Source: Candidatus Cloacimonadota bacterium
Lineage (GTDB): Bacteria > Cloacimonadota > Cloacimonadia > Cloacimonadales > Cloacimonadaceae
Assembly: GCA_029567705.1 (NCBI GenBank)
Contig: JAKPXC010000058.1
Coordinates: 1-51,025, forward strand
Reading direction: 5' to 3'
DNA: 51,025 nt
Shown: piece after piece, positions 16,451-25,858 of the stretch
Position numbering within the stretch: the first letter of the stretch is position 1
Layout of the letters: every line of letters starts with the position of its first letter
Notes under the pieces: model-generated
Told to the model about the DNA's origin: nothing
What the model saw: only the letters and a program-made list of their open reading frames with translations
Database searches by the model: none
Position numbers and translations under genes: made by a program

Positions 16451-17677
16451 ATGAAAAAAGTTATATTGAGCCTACTTGTTCTGGCAGCAATGCTTAGCGT
16501 GTTAGACGCTGCTCCTTTCCAGACCATGGGAATGCTGCGTACTCCGGATGCTTACATCTTGCCGAATAAAGCAGCCGAAATCCAATTTGTGAATTACCTC
16601 AGAAAGACCCGAGACATCGATCTGCACTATGTTCCTTACGGAATGCTTAGTGTCGGTATTCTCGATCAGATCGAGCTGGGTCTTTATGGCGGGGATGATG
16701 TATTCTTTGCCAACCTGAAAATCAAGCTCCTGCAGGAAACCTTGAAATATCCTCAGGTCTCCGTGGGTTTGGAGAATATCTTCTCCCCGGTACCAACTGA
16801 TTTTAAGGATATGCCCGCCACAGACTATTTTAACAGCAATTTTGATGGAGATGCACACCCTGATGCAGCAGACTACGAAGCCTATTCTCCATATGTGGTG
16901 GTATCCAAACAAGCCGTAATCGGTGGAGTCCACAGCATGTTCAACCTTGGCGTTGGCATGCACAGATTCGTTGGCCAGGTTTCCCGCTCCAGAATCTTCT
17001 CCGGATCCTTTGCCTCGATCGAGGTGTCTCCCTTCAACAATTTCTCCATGCTTGGAGAATATGACGGCCGTGATTTCAACGGCGGTATGAAGTACACATG
17101 GGATAATTTCTCCTTCAAGCTGGGTTACCAGGCTATTGAGAATCTCTTCAAGAAATCCGAAGGCAATGGCTATGAGAAAGATATTCGTGCTGCTTTCAGC
17201 GTTTCCTATCTCTTTGACCAGTTTGCCAGCACCAAAAGACGCCGTCCGGACCTGATCGAGCTCGCTTCTGCCAACGATCTGACTCCCTACGATGATGGTC
17301 AATATGTGGTTGATTATCCTATGGATGATGGCATTCAGACAGGTGATACCGGAACAGAGCCCGGAGATACAGGAACTGTGGTTACAGGCGATACCGGAAC
17401 TCAAACCAGAGATGATGGAACAGTCGTTACTGGCGACACCGGAACAGAGCCCGGAGACACTGGAACAGTGGTAACAGGTGACACCGGAACTCAGACCGGC
17501 ACCGAAGTGGCTATAACGAATCCCCCCGTTACACCTCCAGTGGTTCGCACCCCCACCCCCGAAATGCAGGAACTGGTTACAGAGCTTCAACGCCTCCAAC
17601 AGGAGAGAGCCAGAGCCGAGAACTCACTGCAGGAACTTCGTAACTGGATTAATTCTCTGAGAACCCCCAACCCCTGA
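16451..17677 (+). CDS. Outer-membrane beta-barrel-like protein with DTGT repeats and coiled-coil tail
   Basis: 408 residues from ATG 16451, with GGAGG 5 nt upstream. The signal peptide ends at about residue 21 (LSVLDAAP). Residues ~22-280 show alternating amphipathic strands (e.g. IELGLYGGDDVFFANLKIKLLQ, FSFKLGYQAIENLF) consistent with a beta barrel, resembling YjbH-like proteins. Residues ~297-355 are a low-complexity tract of GDTGT, EPGDTGT, VVTGDTGT and QTRDDGT units, encoded by imperfect DNA repeats. The tail (~368-404) is a short coiled coil (MQELVTELQRLQQERARAE). It stands just upstream of the ExbBD-type operon and may be its outer-membrane partner; that is inference from position. Confidence 0.78.
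   Translation: MKKVILSLLVLAAMLSVLDAAPFQTMGMLRTPDAYILPNKAAEIQFVNYLRKTRDIDLHYVPYGMLSVGILDQIELGLYGGDDVFFANLKIKLLQETLKYPQVSVGLENIFSPVPTDFKDMPATDYFNSNFDGDAHPDAADYEAYSPYVVVSKQAVIGGVHSMFNLGVGMHRFVGQVSRSRIFSGSFASIEVSPFNNFSMLGEYDGRDFNGGMKYTWDNFSFKLGYQAIENLFKKSEGNGYEKDIRAAFSVSYLFDQFASTKRRRPDLIELASANDLTPYDDGQYVVDYPMDDGIQTGDTGTEPGDTGTVVTGDTGTQTRDDGTVVTGDTGTEPGDTGTVVTGDTGTQTGTEVAITNPPVTPPVVRTPTPEMQELVTELQRLQQERARAENSLQELRNWINSLRTPNP
17336..17505 (+). repeat. Tandem coding repeats for GDTGT units
   Basis: Two long imperfect units plus a partial, each about 66-80 nt, encode GDTGTEPGDTGTVVTGDTGT followed by QT. Such tracts change copy number easily, so length variation between strains is likely. The Asp-Thr-rich peptide could bind divalent ions or act as a flexible spacer between barrel and coiled coil. 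Confidence 0.8.
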
Positions 17678-17736
17678 TCTTTCTAAAACTGATATAGTGT
17701 GTAGGTCAAGTATTCATGCTTCCTATTGAACAAATA

Positions 17737-17773
17737 GGTTCAGGTTGCGGTACCCCCGCAACCTGAATCCCTT
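17737..17773 (+). terminator. 12-14-bp hairpin between the outer-membrane gene and the TPR operon
   Basis: TTCAGGTTGCGG (17739-17750) pairs perfectly with CCGCAACCTGAA (17756-17767) around a 5-nt loop. The following CCCTTT is a poor U tract, so it could be a weak terminator, an RNA 3'-end stabiliser or an attenuator. Confidence 0.65.
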
Positions 17774-17818
17774 TACCCGGTAACAGCGTTAGCTAATTAA
17801 TTATAAGTGAGCTGGGAT

Positions 17819-20800
17819 ATGAAAAACTTCAAAAGAGTGATAGTACTCATCGCTTTTACTCTGTCATTGACAATTGGCTTATGGGCACAGGCTAGACCAG
17901 CCTTGAGTCCGGATCAACTACGGCTGGAGATACAAAGAGAACGTGATAGATATATCGACGTAATCATTGAGGTCGCTGAAACCCTCCCTGTTCTCTACCG
18001 TCAAGATCCCAATCAAGCCATCCAGGCCGTTAATACGGTCTCTACCATGCTGGATGACCAGCTAAGCTTCTCCGCCGAATACAGGCCTTTTTCACCCAAG
18101 GAAGTTGCTTATCTAAAGGGTCATCTGCTGGCCTATCAACAGGCCCCCGAAAATCTTTACCAATACTACAAATCCTTGATCCAGAGCTCCCGGATCACTG
18201 ATGATCATCCTGCAATGTCTTATCTTCTGTATCTCATGCAGATGCAGGATAACAGTGCAAACAGCAGAACTGCCGCAAATCAACTCTTGAGCTCTCTGAT
18301 GAATAATGCTTCACAAGATAGAGCAGGGCTCCTTTATAACTTCCTGTGGACGGATATGACAGCGGCCATGGGGGATTCTGCAGCTATCGCAACCAAACTG
18401 GCAGAATTTACCCGCACCCGGGACCTCATTACAAACCAGATAGTTCCCCGGAAGCAGGCACTGGCTCAGAGAATCCAAGCTGTTGCCTCAGATCCTTTCT
18501 TCACTAGGCCAGATTTGCAGAGAGCTAACGCTCTTGCCGCCAGCGTCGATGGCATCAAGGCAGATTTGGGAATACTCTATGGGGATTTGCTGCCTCTCGA
18601 GGGTCTTATCCGCTATGACGAATTAGTTAGCACCAAAGACCGAGAGATGGCACTGCTGGATTCTCTTAGAAGCACAATCGCCGGTTATACTACAAACGAG
18701 AACTGGATAAACGAGCGCAAAGCAGCCAGTGAAAACGTCCTGAGCTCTCTTAATGAAAGTCATGTTTATTTCTCTGCCCTGGTTGAGAAGATCGATCGCG
18801 TTTTTGGGACTGTGGAATCCTCTTATGGCGACGAATACGCCTACTACCTGGATGTTGAAACCAAAATCCTATTGGATCTGATTGGAGCATCCGTTATATA
18901 TGCACATGCGGTTGAACTGATCGACGTGGAACTGAGCTATACCACAGATATCACTGCCGAACAAAGAGCGGATTTCCTTTCCAAACGAGAAACCTATCTT
19001 AATGAATCCATCAGGCTTTTGGGGCAATATGATGAATACTATGCCAGATTTACCCAGGATAACGTTTGGAAAACACATTATGACACTGTAATTGATAGCT
19101 ATATAGATGCCTTAAGACAGCAGATAACTCTGGAAACCGGCATTAATGAAGTTCAGTATGCCCTGCAGGGGTTGGAACGCCGTCGAATCATGGCCGTTGG
19201 TCTACCCTCCAATCTTGAGCTTTCCGATGCAGTTTTAACTGAGAACGCCACAGTGTTTGAATCGCTTTACAGCTACCTGACTCTTCAGAGAGACTTCAGG
19301 CTGATTCAATACAGAGATCAGAGACGTCTCGCAAACCTGAATTCTATCAGCTATGATGAAAACGTAGCTCTGCTTGATATGATCAACCGTGACAAGCAGG
19401 ATTACGTCATGAGAGCTCAGCGCTTCGTGCGTGATTATCCTGGCTTCCAGGGTTTTATGCAGCCCACAGGTGAATACCTGGTCTCTCTTGCAGACTTGTA
19501 TTACAACATAGCCGAATTCCAGTATGCCCTGGATCCGAATAATCCCAGTGCTGCACTTGCCAGTTACAAAAGAGTAAAAGAGGTGAATCCCACCTATGCT
19601 CTGGCTGATAAGGTCAATTATAACATCGGTTTCCTAGGCATGAATACAGCCATCAATGCTATGGACGCCAGAAGAGCTGCTTTCTTTGAAGCTAATCCCA
19701 CTGCCGTGACATATAGCAATGATCTGAAATTCCACGAAAGCAGTTTCTCCGAGCCAATTGCAGCGTTCCAACAGGTTATTGACCTCAATGCAGATGCTGC
19801 TCTCATGGATGAATCCCACCTTCACCTTGCGGCCATGTATTTCCTTCTGGCCAGCGATTCCACCACTCCGGATACCTATTATAACCTTGCTCTGAGCAAT
19901 CTGAATCCTTTGGTGGCAGACGCTTCCAACTCCCGCCACTTTGAAGCCCTCTATCAGCGAGGTGTTATTTACATGAATTATGGCGGCAATGCTGGATACA
20001 GAAATGCTATAAATGACTATGCTGCCCTGCTGATGGGTATCAAAACCGGAGTTATCACCGATCCCGGCTTGATTCAAGACTATCAGGATGCAGCAGTAGA
20101 TAATATCTCCTTCGCTTTGATAGCTTTGGACGGTGAGGACTTTGAAGCCACTGCTCAAGGAGCTGAGCTAGAGGCCTTCCTGGTTGATTATGAAGATGAT
20201 ACTGTTCTGGCCCGCATTTATGATCGCGCTGCTCAGCAGAAGAGCCAGGAACTGGGATCTCCCCTGCAAGCCAGGGACTTCCTGATGGCGAAAATCCGCA
20301 GAATGCCCAGAACCCTGGATAATCCTGCCGGTATTCACCAGACTGTGATACTCTACAACCAATTCTATCAAGAACTTCCTGCCAACCGTCAAGCCACAGT
20401 GATGAGTCCCAATACCTACAGATTTAACCAATATCAATATCTCATTGATAACTACAGTTCCCAGTCCGCTTGGTTCCAGACCAATCGCAATAACCCTGCC
20501 ATTGGAGATCAGCTTGCTCTAATCGATTCTGCTTATGCCACGATGGAAAGACGCCTGATCAACAACTTCTCTCAGGCAATCAGCAATCAAAACGCCACCC
20601 AAGCAGACAGACAAGCAGCTTTCAATGCATACAGGGAACACGTTTCCAAGTGGGCGGGATTTGGAGAACTCCATGCCGGACGTCTTGCCGCCAGACAACA
20701 GGAATGGCAAAACAACATCACAGATTACAGTGCTGTGCTGGCCGAGAGCTCCGATTCCCCCAAGGATTGGTACGATGCCTACGCTATCCTGACTACCTAT

Positions 20801-23665
20801 AATGATACAAATCCCTCTCAAGCCAGCTTCCAGTATGAAGGACTGGCCTTTAGGTTTGCTCAAAGCTTGCTGGATGATCAAGCCCCCAGATATGCAGAAT
20901 CCGGCTACAGCCCCATGGCTGGCATCCCTCAGAATGCAGATGACCTCTATGGTTTCTATGAAGGTGCCGCTCTCCGCTTTGTAGCCAGTGCCATCAGTCC
21001 GGAAAATCTGAATCCCGAGAATCAGCAACTTGCTTTCCAGACTCTGATGAGCTTAGGTGATATGAACGTCCAGAGAGGCCGCCTCGCCAACGCTCAGGCT
21101 TACTATTTACGTCTGCTTCAGCAGGGCGATGCCATCAGTGACACCATTGAAAGAGATCTCTATCTGAAGCTGGCCGACATAGCATCTTCCCAGAATCGTT
21201 ATACTGATGCCGAAGCAGCTTATCGCCAGGCTTTGGTTCTGGCCACGGATTCTCAGGATGCAGCTCTGATTCAGAATCAGATACTGATCCAAATCCAAAA
21301 CAAGTTTGAAGCTGCAGAAGCCGCCGGCGATTTTCAGACAGCAGCTCAAGACTACTTGCGTATGGCTGCCGAATACCGTGAAAGCAACCCCCAAAGATAT
21401 CTGGGATATCAAAACCTTGCTCAGGAAGCTTACATCAAGGCCGGCCAATACCAAAATGCCATCGATATCCTGATGCAACTGGCTGCTGATAGAACAGATA
21501 AGGCCGAAGTCTATGCCCTGAACTTCAAAGCCTGGGGCCTGGCAGACAGCCTGATGCAAGATCAAGCCCAAACTCAGCGTATCAAAGACAGCTTCATCGC
21601 CCGTTATCCCAATAGCCTTGAAGCTTTTAATCTGCATCTTCTGGCCATTGAGCCTCTAAAGAATGATCCTCAGACCAAGCTGCTGGCTGCTCAAAAATAC
21701 CTTGAGCTCTATGACAGAGCTAAGCAAAACACCATCGAAACAGGTGGCACAACCGCCGATGAGATCTATCTCTGGGCTATCAGTATCTACATCAATGAGA
21801 ATCAGGTGGAAGAGCGCAATCGCCACTTTGAAAACTTCATTCAGAGCTACCCGAATCACCCCAATACCATTGTCTTTATGCAAGGCTTGGCAGATCATTA
21901 TTGGGCCTCGGGAGACACTCTTTCCTACGAACGGTATGCCAAGGATATCTTCCGTAAAGATCGTAACCTTTCCGGCTACTACAAGCGTTTGGCCGATGCC
22001 CGCTTGGGAAAACTGGCTGCCGATTTCGACGCCGCTTATATCAACAAGAATTGGCCTGTGGTCTTCGCCAAGCGGGATGAATTTACCCGCATGGAGAATG
22101 CTTACAAGCGTGAAGGCTTAAGCTTCGAAACCGAAGCAGTCTATCAGGCTTTTACCCAAGCACAATCAGAGTATGATCGTATCCAGGCGCAGATTGCCTT
22201 CTACAGAAGGTTCGATACACAGCTATCCAATCTGGAACGCACCGGCTTCATCAGCCGCAGTCCGGGAGCTTTGATTACATTGAATCCCAATACAACCTGG
22301 CAAAGACACCTCTTCGGAGGCCGTCCGAACCGCGTTCCCGCTCTGCAACCCATCGTAACGGCAGAAGTGAACCGTGTGTTGGCTCTGTTGAATACCACTA
22401 GTGAGTTCGAGCTGGATAACACCCGCAGAGTCAGAGCTCTTGATCTGATCGGCAGAATCAACGAACATGCCAAGTATGCCATCGATACTCAAGTGGAACG
22501 CTATTTTGAGACAGCCAATGAATTTGCCCCCTATAGAAACCGCAATCAGATGAGTGCCGAGGAATACAATGAACTGGTGACCACGATGCGCGCTTTTGCA
22601 GCCCAATACACCAGTGAATATCTGAATGCAGCCTACAGCATGTATCTACAGACCTATAATACCTATTATATGGCCGGTTATCGGGATGCCTATACAAACC
22701 GTGCCAAGACCAAGCTGGCCGAATGGTCTGTAGAGCCTTCTTACCAAGTGGATGAGTACCCCCTGAATACAGAATGGGATCTTAGCCTGGCAGAGGGTGG
22801 AAGGCTGAATCTGATTTCCAGCGTGACCTCTCCCAACGGAGTCACCATGGGCAAGATCAGCATCCCGGGAAATAATTCATTGGTTCTCAGTAAAACCATT
22901 ACCACCAGAATCCAGCCGGACTTCGGTTTCATTCAGATGGTATTCCCCTATGATGCCGAAGTAATGATCAATGGCAGAGCTGTCACTCCTGCCTACGTAC
23001 CTGCCGATACACTTACAGCCGGTGAAGCCATGACCACCAGATTTGCTCTGATGATCGATCAAGCTTCCTGGACAGAGGGTGAGAACAGGATTCAGATGAC
23101 GATACCCAATACCTCTACGCAAGCCTTTGATCTATGCCTGAGCTTACAGCTCGTAATGGATCGTGAGCGTCTTGCCACAGCCGTGCCGGTGGAAACCGTG
23201 AAGCTTGTTTCAAACCCAAGCTGGACGGTATCAAGCTTCAATCCTGAAACCGGGGAACAAAGCCCTGCTGCTGCGGTTGCCGCATCCGGTTTCGGCATCG
23301 ATAAAGCCAATATACTGGATCTGGAGAATACAACCGCATCACCAATATGGGTTAATGAAAGCGCAGCTCGTTCAGACAATCTGGTTTTCGAGACCAGCTT
23401 CGACGTTGCCACAACTTTCCGTGAAGGTTTTATAGATATGGTTGCACCTCAGACTGCAACTGTTTATCTGAATGGAGTGGAGATAGCCACGGCTGAAGAA
23501 TTCTACTATGAAGATCAGCCCAGAGTTTACTATTCCAACCGGATACTAATTGATCCTCAAAACGTAGTTTCAGGCAGAAACACCTTGAGATTTGTTGTGA
23601 ATAACAACACAGATTTCAGAGGTTTCCTGGCTGATATCACCATCAAGAAAACCATACAGGAGTGA
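17819..23665 (+). CDS. Giant periplasmic TPR protein with two C-terminal beta-sandwich domains
   Basis: 1948 residues from ATG 17819 (a GTG four codons earlier is in frame; neither has a good ribosome site). The signal peptide is ~1-25 (IVLIAFTLSLTIGLWAQ). Residues ~30-1640 are almost all helix, with many TPR-like pairs (e.g. EAAYRQALVLA, LGYQNLAQEAYIKAGQYQNAI, DGYASFKR-type units), so a long solenoid. The final ~310 residues hold two related beta domains (about 1640-1790 and 1800-1945) with motifs such as AEVMINGRAV and ATVYLNGVEI, resembling galactose-binding-like folds. It heads an operon with ExbB, two ExbD and a TonB-like protein. A large scaffold spanning the periplasm and driven by the proton motor is the best inference; I know no characterised homologue. 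Confidence 0.85.
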   Translation: MKNFKRVIVLIAFTLSLTIGLWAQARPALSPDQLRLEIQRERDRYIDVIIEVAETLPVLYRQDPNQAIQAVNTVSTMLDDQLSFSAEYRPFSPKEVAYLKGHLLAYQQAPENLYQYYKSLIQSSRITDDHPAMSYLLYLMQMQDNSANSRTAANQLLSSLMNNASQDRAGLLYNFLWTDMTAAMGDSAAIATKLAEFTRTRDLITNQIVPRKQALAQRIQAVASDPFFTRPDLQRANALAASVDGIKADLGILYGDLLPLEGLIRYDELVSTKDREMALLDSLRSTIAGYTTNENWINERKAASENVLSSLNESHVYFSALVEKIDRVFGTVESSYGDEYAYYLDVETKILLDLIGASVIYAHAVELIDVELSYTTDITAEQRADFLSKRETYLNESIRLLGQYDEYYARFTQDNVWKTHYDTVIDSYIDALRQQITLETGINEVQYALQGLERRRIMAVGLPSNLELSDAVLTENATVFESLYSYLTLQRDFRLIQYRDQRRLANLNSISYDENVALLDMINRDKQDYVMRAQRFVRDYPGFQGFMQPTGEYLVSLADLYYNIAEFQYALDPNNPSAALASYKRVKEVNPTYALADKVNYNIGFLGMNTAINAMDARRAAFFEANPTAVTYSNDLKFHESSFSEPIAAFQQVIDLNADAALMDESHLHLAAMYFLLASDSTTPDTYYNLALSNLNPLVADASNSRHFEALYQRGVIYMNYGGNAGYRNAINDYAALLMGIKTGVITDPGLIQDYQDAAVDNISFALIALDGEDFEATAQGAELEAFLVDYEDDTVLARIYDRAAQQKSQELGSPLQARDFLMAKIRRMPRTLDNPAGIHQTVILYNQFYQELPANRQATVMSPNTYRFNQYQYLIDNYSSQSAWFQTNRNNPAIGDQLALIDSAYATMERRLINNFSQAISNQNATQADRQAAFNAYREHVSKWAGFGELHAGRLAARQQEWQNNITDYSAVLAESSDSPKDWYDAYAILTTYNDTNPSQASFQYEGLAFRFAQSLLDDQAPRYAESGYSPMAGIPQNADDLYGFYEGAALRFVASAISPENLNPENQQLAFQTLMSLGDMNVQRGRLANAQAYYLRLLQQGDAISDTIERDLYLKLADIASSQNRYTDAEAAYRQALVLATDSQDAALIQNQILIQIQNKFEAAEAAGDFQTAAQDYLRMAAEYRESNPQRYLGYQNLAQEAYIKAGQYQNAIDILMQLAADRTDKAEVYALNFKAWGLADSLMQDQAQTQRIKDSFIARYPNSLEAFNLHLLAIEPLKNDPQTKLLAAQKYLELYDRAKQNTIETGGTTADEIYLWAISIYINENQVEERNRHFENFIQSYPNHPNTIVFMQGLADHYWASGDTLSYERYAKDIFRKDRNLSGYYKRLADARLGKLAADFDAAYINKNWPVVFAKRDEFTRMENAYKREGLSFETEAVYQAFTQAQSEYDRIQAQIAFYRRFDTQLSNLERTGFISRSPGALITLNPNTTWQRHLFGGRPNRVPALQPIVTAEVNRVLALLNTTSEFELDNTRRVRALDLIGRINEHAKYAIDTQVERYFETANEFAPYRNRNQMSAEEYNELVTTMRAFAAQYTSEYLNAAYSMYLQTYNTYYMAGYRDAYTNRAKTKLAEWSVEPSYQVDEYPLNTEWDLSLAEGGRLNLISSVTSPNGVTMGKISIPGNNSLVLSKTITTRIQPDFGFIQMVFPYDAEVMINGRAVTPAYVPADTLTAGEAMTTRFALMIDQASWTEGENRIQMTIPNTSTQAFDLCLSLQLVMDRERLATAVPVETVKLVSNPSWTVSSFNPETGEQSPAAAVAASGFGIDKANILDLENTTASPIWVNESAARSDNLVFETSFDVATTFREGFIDMVAPQTATVYLNGVEIATAEEFYYEDQPRVYYSNRILIDPQNVVSGRNTLRFVVNNNTDFRGFLADITIKKTIQE

Positions 23666-23670
23666 TTGAA

Positions 23671-23949
23671 ATGAGTAAAAAGATTCTCTTGTTCATCCTG
23701 CTGGCATTTAGTCTTGGCCTTATCTGGGCGCAACAGGCTGATCCCAGAGCTGCCTTTGACCGAATCAGTACCCGCGAAGGTGAGACCATTGTGACCAACA
23801 TCAAGGATCTCATCCCTTCCATCACAGTTGTCACAACCAAGACAAACACAACTCCTCCTGTGGGTATGTTTGATTACAAGTTCAACCAACAAACCATCAT
23901 AGAAAAAAGCGTTAATCTAATAAAAAACTGGCGAAAGGAGTCAAAATGA
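23671..23949 (+). CDS. Small secreted protein of the envelope operon
   Basis: 92 residues from ATG 23671, with AGGAG 8 nt upstream; the previous gene ends at 23665. The signal peptide is ~1-20 (ILLFILLAFSLGLIWAQ). The mature ~70 residues are polar (ITVVTTKTNTTPPVGMFDYKF) and end in a basic helix. No family recognised. It overlaps exbB by 4 nt (ATGA), so it is coupled to the motor and may be an accessory subunit or assembly factor. Confidence 0.75.
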   Translation: MSKKILLFILLAFSLGLIWAQQADPRAAFDRISTREGETIVTNIKDLIPSITVVTTKTNTTPPVGMFDYKFNQQTIIEKSVNLIKNWRKESK

Positions 23950-24764
23950 ACGCAAGGAACATCATTATCGTCTTATTAGTCCTCGTTTTAGGCATTGGCG
24001 TGTTATGTGCGCAAGCTGCTGAAGGACAAGCCCCTGTAACCACAGAAGAGACTATGGCTACTACTGGAACAGAACAAGCCCCCGCACCGGCTAAGGCAAA
24101 TATCTCTATCACCCCCGGTGAGATTTTTAAAGACAGTGGCTTTTGGGGATATCTGATCCTCCTGACCTTCATTATTGGTTTAGTCTATGCAATAGTTCGC
24201 TACATTCAGCTCTATGTTCGTGAGAAGATCGATGCCGGTAAGTTCTATCTGAAACTTAAAGGCTACATCAAAAACGACCAGATCGATGAAGCCACCAAGA
24301 TCTCTGAAAGCTTCAAGAACACCACCATGGGCTTCATCTTCTGGAGTGGCCTGATGGTTTTCAAAGATGCCCGTAAGAGCGGAAAGAAAGGCGAAGAGCT
24401 TAGCAGATCCGTGCAAAACGCCTTTGATGAAGCTGTGCTGCAAACCGTTCACAAACTCGACGCCGGTTTGTTCTGGTTTGACCTTCTGGCTCAGATCTGT
24501 ACCTACCTGGGACTTCTGGGAACCATTTGGGGTCTTATCCAGGCCTTCAAAGCTCTCGATGTGGCTGCCGAAGCAGATAAGAACAAAGAACTTACCAAGG
24601 GTATCAAGACCGCTATCGGTACCACAGCTATGGGTCTGATCGGCGCTATCCCGCTTACACTTATCAAGGGTGGACTTCTGGTTCGCGCCCAAAACATCAT
24701 CAACGATATCGACGAATTCAGCGTAAAGCTTATCAACCAAATCACCACTTCAATAAAGGAATAG
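23946..24764 (+). CDS. exbB: ExbB/TolQ/MotA-family proton channel
   Basis: 272 residues. An N-terminal signal-like helix (6-22) and Ala/Thr/Pro-rich periplasmic stretch (23-60) precede TM1 (65-90). A cytoplasmic loop (~91-175), TM2 (~180-200, YLGLLGTIWGLIQAF) and TM3 (~220-242, GTTAMGLIGAIPLTL) follow in the classic ExbB order. It forms the pentameric channel that converts proton flow into movement of ExbD and a transducer. The extra N-terminal segment is typical of ExbB in some Gram-negative groups. Coupled by ATGA to the small protein upstream; the exbD gene follows 4 nt later. Confidence 0.95.
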   Translation: MNARNIIIVLLVLVLGIGVLCAQAAEGQAPVTTEETMATTGTEQAPAPAKANISITPGEIFKDSGFWGYLILLTFIIGLVYAIVRYIQLYVREKIDAGKFYLKLKGYIKNDQIDEATKISESFKNTTMGFIFWSGLMVFKDARKSGKKGEELSRSVQNAFDEAVLQTVHKLDAGLFWFDLLAQICTYLGLLGTIWGLIQAFKALDVAAEADKNKELTKGIKTAIGTTAMGLIGAIPLTLIKGGLLVRAQNIINDIDEFSVKLINQITTSIKE

Positions 24765-24768
24765 TATT

Positions 24769-25299
24769 ATGGCATATCGTCCTTCTGCCGGAAGGAACCA
24801 AAAGGCCGCATCGGAACCAAAACAACCTGATCTGGTGCCGATAATGAACTTATTCCTGGCGATTATTCCCTTCTTGCTATTAATGCTGGTGATAAGTCAA
24901 GTGGCCCTGGTTGCCTTGAATTTCACCTCTACCGGTGGCGGTGGTGGCGGAGCAGATAACAGCGCAGGCGGCGGCGGACAAGATATCAAAAAAGTACAGG
25001 TAATCATTATGGACACAAACGACGAAGCCCGGGGCCTTTTCAAGGGCTTTGAAATCCGGGAATCTGGCGTCGATCCTCAAAGAATACCCGCTGTGAATGG
25101 TCAATTTGATTGGACCAGGCTGGACAGCAACCTGAAGAGCCTGCGTTCCCGAAATCCTGAACTGCGTGATATTAATGTCCTGGTCTATCCTGAAGTGTTA
25201 TACGGAGCTCTGATGAAAACCATCGACCTCTGCAAAGTGAATACCTTCGTGAATGTTCACTACGAAGTACCCAAAGTTTCTTACTATCAAAGAGGTTGA
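24769..25299 (+). CDS. ExbD/TolR-like protein lacking the channel aspartate
   Basis: 176 residues. A short cytoplasmic N-terminus, one TM (23-50, VPIMNLFLAIIPFLLLMLVI), a glycine-rich linker (55-70) and a periplasmic domain (~73-170) match ExbD/TolR. The protonatable Asp normally found at the start of the TM is replaced by Asn27 (PIMNLF instead of PFIDVM). The next gene encodes a second ExbD with the Asp kept. A heterodimer in which only one chain carries protons is likely. The periplasmic part may contact the giant TPR protein. Confidence 0.85.
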   Translation: MAYRPSAGRNQKAASEPKQPDLVPIMNLFLAIIPFLLLMLVISQVALVALNFTSTGGGGGGADNSAGGGGQDIKKVQVIIMDTNDEARGLFKGFEIRESGVDPQRIPAVNGQFDWTRLDSNLKSLRSRNPELRDINVLVYPEVLYGALMKTIDLCKVNTFVNVHYEVPKVSYYQRG

Positions 25300-25301
25300 A
25301 T

Positions 25302-25847
25302 ATGAGTAACATAAGCAGATTCTCTTCTGATGGCAGTAAGAACCGTCGTGTACGCCGTAAGTTTGATGATACTGCAGGGCTGTCCATCACATCGCTGCTG
25401 GACGTCCTCACTATCATTCTGGTTTTCCTGATCAAAAACGTTTCCATGGAAGCTCAAAAAGTCACTATCCCGGCAAACATGAGATTCCCCTCCACCATCA
25501 CCAATGAACAGCTTATCGCTCAAGGCTCCACCATGGTGGTGAGGATGTACCCGGATCAGATATATCTGGGGACTGAATCCCTGTCCTTTGGAACTCTTGC
25601 TGAGATTCTGGATAATGCCTCCAAGCGTGAAGCTATCTTCAATTACCTTGGAATGGAAGCGCAAAAGATCTTTGATCGCCCCGCCAATAATGAGCCATGT
25701 CTATTGATTCAGGCAGATGAACAGATTCCCTGCCAGTATATCAGCGAGATGGTCAAGATTGGCACTCAGGCATCATTCCAATATGTTTATTTCTCAACTC
25801 TCAGTGACCCCACCTGGTTCTCCGGTGGCGTCGCTGGTGCAAGGTAA
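25302..25847 (+). CDS. exbD: ExbD/TolR-like protein with the channel aspartate
   Basis: 181 residues from ATG 25302, with AGAGG 6 nt upstream and 2 nt after the preceding stop. A basic N-terminus (NRRVRRKF) leads into one TM (27-45, ITSLLDVLTIILVFLI) that keeps the functional Asp34. The periplasmic domain has the ExbD pattern (VVRMYPDQIYL, PCLLIQADEQIPCQYISEMVKIG). It pairs with the Asp-less ExbD encoded upstream. The TonB-like gene follows 11 nt later. Confidence 0.92.
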   Translation: MSNISRFSSDGSKNRRVRRKFDDTAGLSITSLLDVLTIILVFLIKNVSMEAQKVTIPANMRFPSTITNEQLIAQGSTMVVRMYPDQIYLGTESLSFGTLAEILDNASKREAIFNYLGMEAQKIFDRPANNEPCLLIQADEQIPCQYISEMVKIGTQASFQYVYFSTLSDPTWFSGGVAGAR

Positions 25848-25858
25848 GGAGGTATAGA

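Noticed and set aside
16502-17599. Minus-strand ORF of 365 codons with repeats
   Set aside because: Mirror of the outer-membrane protein gene; its repeats are the complement of the DTGT tract.
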